64,000 nt of DNA from CAWFPR01 sp963817635. Its GTDB lineage: Bacteria > Acidobacteriota > Vicinamibacteria > Vicinamibacterales > 2-12-FULL-66-21. The notes beneath the pieces were generated by a model. The model ran no database searches, was not told the origin of the DNA, and worked only from the letters and a program-made list of their open reading frames with translations. Shown here in pieces: positions 56,785-64,000 of the stretch. Numbering within the stretch: the first letter of the stretch is position 1; each line of letters opens with the position of its first letter. The position numbers were made by a program, and so were the translations under genes. The stretch lies in the NCBI GenBank assembly GCA_963817635.1, contig CAWFPR010000004.1, positions 7,851-71,850 of the forward strand, read 5' to 3'.

Positions 56785-56804
56785 ATTCTACACCGCTCGC
56801 GAGC
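56785..56804 (-). promoter_or_regulatory. Promoter and palindrome of the MNIO operon
   Basis: On the minus strand a TAGAAT -10 box (56790-56785), 52 bases before the precursor ATG. Just upstream lies the perfect 12-base palindrome CGCTCGCGAGCG (56793-56804), where a repressor could block the promoter. No good -35 box. The remaining gap to the esterase (to 56986) shows nothing else. Confidence 0.45.
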
Positions 56805-56986
56805 GCGGGCCACCAGGATTTCTGTTCTCCGTCCTCGTTCACCCAGAGCCCGAAACTCTGCCATAGCCGCCCGGCATCGCCTGGCGCCCGAGCCCGGACA
56901 CGCTGGCGCTGCGTGCTCCTGGCTTCGCCGGTCGGGGTGCGCCAACCGACCCGTGCTCGCGGGGTCGAGGCGGCGCCCGAACACGC

Positions 56987-58657
56987 TCAGTACTTCCACC
57001 ACGGCGTCGTGACACCGGCGGGCTTCCGGGCGAGGATGAAACCCGCCATCTGTTTCAAGCGCTCGGACTGGGTCTCGGGCCCGCTCCAGCAGTGCGGCTT
57101 TCGATCGCCGTACATGAAGAACCCCTCGTCGTGCGGGTTGACCGTCGTCTTCATCCACTGCTCCATCAGGACGACGGCCTTGTCGAGCTGATAGGTATCC
57201 ATGTCGCCGGTGTAGACGTGCAGCTTGCCGGTGATGCTCGGGCCGAGCGTGGACCAGTTCCGCTTCATGTACTCGAGCAGGTCGTAGTTGTCTTTCCAGT
57301 ACTGCGCCACCTGCGTGTTGATGACCCCTGTCCGCTGGTCGATGAGCGGCTCGAAGTAGCCGTCCCTGCCGAGCGGTCCGAACACGGCACTCCAGATGTC
57401 CATCTGCCGGCCCGAGCGGCCCTTCGTGCCGTTCACCAGCTCGAACTGGTTCTTCTGCTGGACGGTGTTGAGCGGCTCGCCGAAGGTGTCGCGCATGTTC
57501 GGGGTGGGCACGCGGTACCACTCGTGCTGCTTGTAGAAGGCGTTCCCGTCCTGGTAGATGTCCACGCCTTCGTAGCCGGAGAAGGTCACCGGGTCGGGAC
57601 AGTAGCACCACGTGCCGCCGAAGAAGTCCGGGTGGAAGAGCTGAAGGGCGAGCGCTTCCCATCCGCCGGTCGATCCGCCCGCCAGGAGCCGCGCGTATGG
57701 TTCACGGATCGCGCGGAAGCGCTTCTCGATCTCGGGGATCAGCTCCTGCATGATGGCGTCGCCGTACGGACCCACGTTGACCGAGTTCACCGCGTACGAG
57801 TCGTCGTAGTACGGATTCGGGTGCTGAAAGGTGACGACGAGCATTCGAGGGAAGGTGTCCTGGGCCCACTCGCGCGCGATGTCGCTGCCCTCCCGGAATC
57901 CAAGGGGCGCGTTGAGGCCGAAGTGCCCCTGCATGTACACCACCGGGTAGCTGATGGCCTCGCGATCGTAGTCGCGCGGCAGGAGCACCGTTGCGCCGAG
58001 GAAGATCGGGCGGCCCCAGAACTTCGAGAGCATCGGGCTCTGGAACTTGATCCGTTTCACCCACGCCGTGTCGGGCGGCACGACGACCGGCGGAATCGTC
58101 TGATCGGCCACGAGCGCAATCCGGTAGCCGGCGGACGCCTCCAGCCTGATCTTCTGTGGCCGGCTGTAGAGATTGCCGGGGGCCTGGTGCCACTGCTGTC
58201 CTTCCCACTGGTCGTCGTGCATCCAGACGACGTGGCCGTCCGCCCGTTTGAATTCGGAGTAGATGTTGACGAACGCCTGCACGAAGTACTCGCCCGGCGG
58301 GATGTCGCGCAGGCTGTTGACCGGAAAGCCGAGGTCGCGGTCGTCTATCGTCGCCGGCGCGCCGGGCAGCAAACCCTCCACGTCCCGTCCAAAGAACGGA
58401 ATGCCGTCCGCCTGGTTGAGCTGCAGCCGGGGTTCCCTGGCCTCACTGCGGGTGATCATCACGTAGGCGCGACCGGTGATTGGCTGATCGCGCACACCGG
58501 GCGGGACCGTGATGTCGAACCGCACCACCGGGCGCGGCTTGGTCTTCTCCTGCCTGCCGGGACCCGGCGTTCCGGCGCCATCGACTGGCTCTGCGCCCGC
58601 CGCCGCGACGGCACCGAGCACCAGGATCATCGCGAGCGACAGCAGGCCGTTCTTCAT
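56987..58657 (-). CDS. Secreted esterase of the esterase D/enterochelin esterase type
   Basis: 556 residues from the ATG at 58657. Signal peptide GLLSLAMILVLGAVAAAGA. An N-terminal beta domain (PPGVRDQPITGRAYVMITRS) precedes an alpha/beta hydrolase: ATVLLPRDYD, SYPVVYMQGHFG and the nucleophile elbow GGSTGGWEALAL. C-terminal HDEGFFMYGDRKPHCW holds a candidate catalytic His. Substrate unknown. A 63-base piece of this gene recurs at 51796. Confidence 0.78.
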   Translation of the reverse strand: MKNGLLSLAMILVLGAVAAAGAEPVDGAGTPGPGRQEKTKPRPVVRFDITVPPGVRDQPITGRAYVMITRSEAREPRLQLNQADGIPFFGRDVEGLLPGAPATIDDRDLGFPVNSLRDIPPGEYFVQAFVNIYSEFKRADGHVVWMHDDQWEGQQWHQAPGNLYSRPQKIRLEASAGYRIALVADQTIPPVVVPPDTAWVKRIKFQSPMLSKFWGRPIFLGATVLLPRDYDREAISYPVVYMQGHFGLNAPLGFREGSDIAREWAQDTFPRMLVVTFQHPNPYYDDSYAVNSVNVGPYGDAIMQELIPEIEKRFRAIREPYARLLAGGSTGGWEALALQLFHPDFFGGTWCYCPDPVTFSGYEGVDIYQDGNAFYKQHEWYRVPTPNMRDTFGEPLNTVQQKNQFELVNGTKGRSGRQMDIWSAVFGPLGRDGYFEPLIDQRTGVINTQVAQYWKDNYDLLEYMKRNWSTLGPSITGKLHVYTGDMDTYQLDKAVVLMEQWMKTTVNPHDEGFFMYGDRKPHCWSGPETQSERLKQMAGFILARKPAGVTTPWWKY

Positions 58658-58759
58658 GGGGCGCAGGGTATCACGATGGTAGGCGACGTCTTCGTGCGGG
58701 TCGGCAGAAGCGGGAGCGAGTCCCGGCGCGGCGTGACAGCGCCCGGCTCCGTGCACCAT

Positions 58760-61700
58760 TCACGCCTCGGCGGGGCGACCGCGTCCGCGCATCAGGTAGT
58801 ACACCGCCGGCGTCGCCACGAGCGACAGCAGCACCGAGATGCACAGCGCGCCGATCACGGCAATCGCGAGCGGTTTCAGCATGTCCGCGCCCGAGCCCAC
58901 GCCGTAGGCGAGCGGCAGCATGCCGAGCGCGGCCGCCATGGACGTCATGAGCACGGGCCGCAACCGGCGCCGGCCGGACCGCACCAGCGCCTCCTCGAGC
59001 GACAGCCCGTCGGCCAGCAGGTGCTCCACGAAATCCAGCATCAGGATGCCGTTCTTGGCGACGATGCCGACGCCGATGATGGCGCCGAGAAACGACACGA
59101 CGTTGAGCGAGGTGCCGGTCAGCCACAGCGCCAGCACCGTGCCGAACATCGCGAGGACGGCGCCGAAGATGATGGCGATCGACTCGAGGAACGACCGGAA
59201 CTCCACGAGCAGCACGGTGAAGACGAGCACGATGGCCATCCCGAGCACGACGACGAGATTGCGGAACGACTCCTGCTGCTGCTGATAGAGTCCGCCGTAC
59301 TCGATGGTCCCCGGCGGCATCGACGTGTCGCGATCCAGCACCGACCGGATCTCGGCCATGGCGCTGCCCATGTCCCGCCCTTCGAGCCGTGCCGTCACCG
59401 CGACGTCCTGCCTGAGATCCTCTCGCCGGAGTTCGAGCTGCCCCGGCTCCCGGGAGACGTCCACCACCTGCGACAGCGCGATCACGCGTCCGTCCGGCGC
59501 CCGGATGGGCAGGTTGCGCAAGGTCGCGACCCGGTCGCTGCGCGACGGATCGGCCATCACGCGGATGTCCACGACGCGATCGCCTTCGAGCACCGACGAC
59601 GCTGTCTCGCCCAGCATCGCGGTGTTCACGGCCGTAGCGATGGCGTCAGTAGACAGGCCGAACCGCTGGGCGTCCATCGGGCGTACCTTCAGGCTGAGCG
59701 TCGAGCCGGCGTACACCAGGCCGTCGAAGGTGTCCACGACGCCCGGGATCTCCTTGATCTTCGCCTCCACCTCCGGCGCGTGCGCCTTGAGGAACGCGGC
59801 GTCGGTGGAAAAGAGCTTCACCTCGATCGGCTGCGGCGCCCACATGAGGTCGCCGATGAGATCGCCCAGGATGCCCGGGAACTCCCAGTTGACGCCGGGT
59901 AGCGCCTGGTTGAACCGGCGCCGGAGTTCCGAGATCACCTCATCGGTCGAGCGCGCGCGGTCCGGTTTCAGCTTCACCAGAAAATCGCCGGTGTTGGGCT
60001 CGGCGATCGCCAGCGCGAGCCGCGCCCCCGTGCGGCGCGAGTAGCTTTCGACCTCGGGCAGACCGCGGAGGATCGTCTCGGCCTGCTGGAGCTGCCGGTT
60101 CGTCTCGGTGAGGCTGGTACCCGGCGGCGTGAAGTAGTCGATGACGAACCCGCCCTCGTCCATCGGGGGCAGGAACTCGCTGTCGAGCTGCCTGTAGAGG
60201 CCGAAGCCGGCGAACAGCACGAGCAGGCAGACAGCGACAGTCAGCCAGCGGAACCGGAGCGCGCCGCGCACCGCCACCTCGTAGACCCGGATGACGCGGC
60301 GCAGCAGGAACCCGCCTTCTTCGGGGTGCGCCTCGGAGCCGGGCCGGCGCGTGAACCGGATGAGCCACGTGGCGAGCGACGGCGTCAGCGTCACCGCCAG
60401 CACCAGCGACGTGATGAGCGACACCACCATCGTCATCGCCAGCGCGCGGAAGAAGACGCCGGTGATGCCGTCGAGAAACGCCAGCGGAACGAACACGACC
60501 ACCGGCGTCAGCGTGGAGCCGACCAGCGGCCGCACGATCTCGCCGACCCCCGCCTGCACGGCGTCGGAGGGCTCGAGGCCCGTCATCACCTTCGCGTAGA
60601 TCGCCTCCACCACCACGATGGCGTCGTCGATCACGAGGCCGATGGCGGCGGCGATGCCGCCGAGCGTCATCAGGTTGAAGCTGAGGCCGGTGAGCTTCAT
60701 CGACACGAGCGTGATGAGCACGGTCACGGGAATCACCAGGGTGGCGACGAGCGTGGTGCCCCAGCTCTTGAGGAACGAGTAGAGGATGAGAATCGACAGC
60801 AGGAGGCCGAAGAGAATCGCCTCCCAGACGCTTCTGACCGAGTCGCGGACGATCACGGACTGGTCGTAGAAGAGCGCCAGCTTCATGTCGGGCGGCAACT
60901 CCCGCCGGAGCGTCGCCAGCTCGGCGTCCAGCGCGGTCCGCGATGTCGAGCGTGCTGCCGTCCGGCTGGCTCCGGATGTTGAGCAGCACGGCGTTCACCC
61001 CGTCGGCCGTGACCAGGTTGAAGACCGGCTCGGGACCGCGTTCGACGCGCGCGACGTCCTTGACGCGCACGGGCACGCCGCCGGCGACCGACACCACGAT
61101 GTTCTCGATCTGCGGGATGGTGTACACGCGGCCGTCCACCACGGTAAGGAACAGCGTGTGATCCTCCTCGTGCATCCCGGCCGGCGACACGAGGTTGTTC
61201 TGCCTGAGTGCCTCGGTGATCTGCGCCAGGCCGAGCCCGGCCGCCTGCAGCTTCGTCGGATCCGCGATGACGTGGAATTCCGGCGTCCGGCCGCCCACGA
61301 GATCCACGCGCGCCACGCCGGGGATCTGGAGGAACCGCAGCTTCAGGTTGTAGCGGGCGGTCTCCCAGAGGTCCGTGATGTTGCGCGTCTGGCTGGTCAG
61401 GCTCACACCGATGATGGGGAACGCCGAAAAGGTGATGCGGTAGACGGAGGTCTCGGCCGTCGCCGGCAGCGTGCCGCGGATCTGGGACAGCCGGCTCAGC
61501 ACGTAGAGCTCCGACTGGATCATGTCCACCGACCACGTGAAGAAGACGTTGATCTCCGCCGATCCCCGGCCGGTCGCCGACCGCACGCTCAGCGACCCGG
61601 GGATGTCCTTCATCGCCTCCTCGATGGGACGCGTGATCGTCGCCATCATCTCGTCGGCCGGCATGACGCCGCTGTCCACGAGAATCACGACGCGCGGAAA

Positions 61701-61835
61701 GTCGGTCTGCGGAAACACGCTCGACGGGATGTGGAACGCGGCGTATGCGCCGCCGAGGCAGAGCGCCACCGAGACGAAGGCGATGGCCACCTTGTAGCGC
61801 GACGCGAACAGTCCGAGGATCGATGGGCCGGTCAT
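58760..61835 (-). CDS. RND efflux transporter (AcrB/MMPL-type), frameshifted
   Basis: About 1025 residues, the normal length. HIPSSVFPQTDFPRVVILVD is the N-terminal region and LTGLSFNLMTLGGIAAAIGL with VIDDAIVVVEAI the TM4-type proton-relay region with its acidic pair. GTSLNVVSFLGAIIGVGIVA and KNGILMLDFVEHL lie in the second half. Frameshift near 60930. Inner-membrane pump of a tripartite system. Substrate not readable; heavy-metal and drug types are both possible. ATGA overlap with the adaptor. Confidence 0.93.
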
Positions 61836-62961
61836 GACCCGCTGGGCCGGCTGACGACCCGAATCTGACTTTCCTCGGGCAGGCCGTAGGCGCCCTCGGT
61901 GACCACCGTCATGCCGGCATCGAGACCCTGGCCTTCGATCTCCACCATGCCGCCGTCCTCGAGGCCGACGGTCACCGCGCGTTTGGCGGCGCGGTCGCCC
62001 GTCACGATCGCGATCTCGCTGACGCCTTCGCGCTTCACGACCGCCGCCACGGGCACCGCCAGCCGGTCCCGGTGTTCTTCGGCGACGATGCGCAGGTTCA
62101 CGAACTGGCCGGGGCGAAGGCCGGCGCCTGGCTTCACGGCGAGGCGCACGCGCAGCGTGTCAGTGCTCGAATTCACCTCGGACCCGATGAACACCAGCGA
62201 ACTCGGTACACAACCGAGCCCGCGGCCGGCGCACCCGCCGCCTCGCGCTCGGTCCACAGCTCGGCCGGCTGGCCCACCTTCAGCCGCGGGATGTCCACGC
62301 TGCGCACCGCGGCGCCGACGATGAGCCGATCGAGGTCCACGATCACGGCCAGCACGTTCGCCAGATCCACGGTGTCGCCCGGCTTCGCGTTGAGCTGCAC
62401 GACGGTGCCGGCAAGTGGCGACTCGATGGTCAGCAGCGCGCGCTGCGCCTCGGCGTTCTTCAGCTCGTTCCGGGCCACCACCAGCTCCTGCTCGGCTTCC
62501 TGGTACGCACGCTGGGATGTCGCCTCGCCGGGTCCGAGCAGCTTCTGCCGCGCGAACACCTGCTCGGCGTAGTCCACCGCCTGGCGGGCCTTCTCCACCG
62601 CCACGTCGGCCACGCGCGTGTCGAGCTGGAACAGCACGTCGCCGCTGGCCACCTTCTGGCCCTCGGCGGTGTTGACCTTGGCGACGAGGCCGGGCACGAG
62701 CGACGAGACCCGTGCGGTGGCGGCCTGGCGCGTGCGCGTGGCCGGCTCGGGCTCCACGGTCCCCCACGCCGCCACGTAGCCGTGCAGCGTCGTCCGCACG
62801 ATCGGCGCGACCTCGACGGCCACGACCGTCGGGGGCGATTCCGGCTCGGCGTCGGACGAGCCCGGCGGCGCCGCCGAGCACGCGCCAGCGACGGCGGCTC
62901 CGAGGGCCGCGGCGATCGTCAGCCCGTTGAACGTCCGGTCTCTGATGATTCGCGTCCTCAT
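61832..62961 (-). CDS. RND periplasmic adaptor (MFP/HlyD family) lipoprotein, frameshifted
   Basis: About 376 residues. The start MRTRIIRDRTFNGLTIAAAL ends in AGACSAAP, a lipobox-like Cys. ARVSSLVPGLVAKVNTAEGQ and KVASGDVLFQLDTR form the lipoyl domain; a coiled-coil hairpin (VEKARQAVDYAEQVFARQKL) follows. PGAGLRPGQFVNLRI lies in the beta barrel. Frameshift near 62200. Links the pump to the outer-membrane channel. Confidence 0.9.
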
Positions 62962-62962
62962 C

Positions 62963-64000
62963 TCAACGCTTGATGTCCGCGGGGGCCTTCGGCGGCGTGT
63001 CGGACACCCAGTCCGCGAGCGTCGGGCTCTGCATGGCGTCTTCGAGCTGGCCGAGCGTGCGCTGGACTTCGACGCGCGCGTCGAGCCGGGCCAGCTCGGT
63101 GCCGGCGAGCTGCAGCTGGATGCCGTTCAGCTCGAGCCGGGGAATGCCCGCCGGCGTACTGCGCCTGCGACGTCTGTTCCTGCTTCTGCAGGTCGCCCCG
63201 CATCGCGTCGGTGGCGTCGGCCTTTTCGCGCGCGGCGCGATAGGCTGCCAGCGCGAGGTCCATCTCGCCGATGGCGCCGGCCTGGACCGACATGAACCGC
63301 GCCGCCGCTTCGGTCCGGCGCGCTTCGGCCTCGGCGATGGGTCCCTGGTTCCGGTTGAAAATCGGCAGCGTGACGCCAAGGCCGAGCGTCCACTTGTTGT
63401 CGGACTGGTCCATCTCGTACCCGGGGCCCAGGCGGATGTCTGGGTATTGGCGGGCCACTTCGAGCTGCAGCGCCGCCTGGCTGCCGCGTACATGGCGAGC
63501 GCGCCGAGCACGTCGGGCCGGTTGACGAGCGCCTGATGGCGGGCCTCGGCCGACGGCACGTCGGGCGCCGCGCCTTCGAGTGCCGTGAGGTCGAGCCTCA
63601 CGCCTTCCATCGCGTGCGCCGTCACGCCGACCGCGCTCGCGAGCTGCACGCGGGCCTCGGCTTCCTGCCGGGCGGCGTCGTGCTGGGCGAGGCGGATCTG
63701 GTCACGCGCAAGCCGCGCCTGCGCCAGCTCGAACGGCGAGATGTCGCCGGCCGCGAGCTGGCGCTCGAGCAGCGTGACGATCGACTCCTGAATCGCCAGC
63801 GTCGCGTCGAGCAGCCGTGCCCGCTCAGTCGCGGAGCACAGGTCCACGAGGCCCTGCCGCACGCGGCTGTGCACCCGCCACGCCGTGGTGGCGATGTCGA
63901 GCCGCGCCGCGTTCGAGAGCTGCCGGGCCTCGGCGATTCGGCGCCCGCGCTTGCCCGCCGTCTCGATCGTGAAATCGAGGTTGAGCGTCAGGATCCACGG
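62963..64000 (-). CDS. TolC-family outer-membrane efflux protein, partial
   Basis: C-terminal 345 or so residues; the N-terminus lies beyond the window. The coiled-coil repeats (LERQLAAGDISPFELAQARL) and YPDIRLGPGYEMDQSDNKW with LGLGVTLPIFNRNQGPIAEA are typical. Two compensating frameshifts near 63490 and 63155. First gene of the efflux operon as far as visible, one base before the adaptor. Confidence 0.88.
   Translation of the reverse strand, partial: PWILTLNLDFTIETAGKRGRRIAEARQLSNAARLDIATTAWRVHSRVRQGLVDLCSATERARLLDATLAIQESIVTLLERQLAAGDISPFELAQARLARDQIRLAQHDAARQEAEARVQLASAVGVTAHAMEGVRLDLTALEGAAPDVPSAEARHQALVNRPDVLGALAMYAAARRRCSSKWPANTQTSAWAPGTRWTSPTTSGRSALASRCRFSTGTRDPSPRPKRAGPKRRRGSCRSRPAPSARWTSRWQPIAPRAKRPTPPTRCGATCRSRNRRRRRSTPAGIPRLELNGIQLQLAGTELARLDARVEVQRTLGQLEDAMQSPTLADWVSDTPPKAPADIKR

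Noticed and set aside
57092..59902. Open plus-strand frame of more than 900 codons across the esterase and RND genes
   Set aside because: It is antisense to two clearly recognised genes, has Arg/His-rich composition without domains, and is a by-product of high GC.

Overview
The window is GC-rich Gram-negative chromosomal DNA, most likely from an Acidobacteriota bacterium of the Vicinamibacterales type. This is inferred from gene content: two ADOP-type ABC permeases each paired with a PadR repressor, an acidobacterial-style VWA protein, a heptose-containing LPS core locus, and a CRTAC1/UnbV protein. No rRNA or taxonomic marker confirms it. About 40 single-base frameshifts break otherwise well-conserved genes. 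Where I compared the frames, most change the length of a short G or C run by one base, so I read them mainly as consensus errors of an uncorrected long-read assembly and annotate the genes as whole.

Layout. 1-10.2 kb: surface-polysaccharide genes. On the minus strand these are a WbpM-type epimerase/dehydratase, a Gfo/Idh/MocA oxidoreductase, a winged-helix regulator and a large membrane protein with a tail-fibre-like C-terminus. Further left is an operon of WbqC-like protein, GT2, acyl carrier protein, SDR and adenylating enzyme. 10.4-16.7 kb: gmd, a secreted FN3/Cys-repeat protein, lhgO, an rmlD-like reductase, a DegT aminotransferase and a small anchored protein. 16.7-25.3 kb: smpB, pdxA, ricT, holB, a DUF296 gene, PBP1A and a secreted VWA protein. 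25.3-28.8 kb: an ECF sigma/anti-sigma pair, a beta-propeller protein and a small secreted protein. 28.9-32.4 kb: ADOP permease with PadR, then tRNA-Asp and tRNA-Val. 32.6-40.8 kb: LPS inner-core/lipid A operon (waaA, lpxK, lpxL-like, waaF, gmhB, hldE in two parts, waaC, ICMT-like). 40.8-44.3 kb: gapA-pgk-tpiA-secG and tRNA-Leu. 44.3-51.9 kb: a decayed toxin with an intact antitoxin, redoxin/CRTAC1, a GH31 glycosidase and a DUF433/DUF5615 pair. 51.9-54.9 kb: second ADOP/PadR pair. 54.9-56.8 kb: a three-gene MNIO (DUF692) cassette. 57-64 kb: a secreted esterase and a TolC/MFP/RND efflux operon cut by the window edge.

The most interesting system is 54964-56732: an 80-residue peptide with a C-terminal CxxC, a DUF692 enzyme with a full metal-ligand set, and a partner protein resembling MbnC, in one tight operon with its own promoter. 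This is the architecture of MNIO-modified RiPPs (methanobactin, bufferin and related types), with a precursor I do not recognise. Other points of note are a MITE-like inverted repeat in the lpxK-waaA gap with a collapsed copy at the 3' end of holB, a shared promoter motif for the ECF regulon, PadR operators at possibly leaderless starts, and a novel-looking Cys-rich repeat in the FN3 protein.
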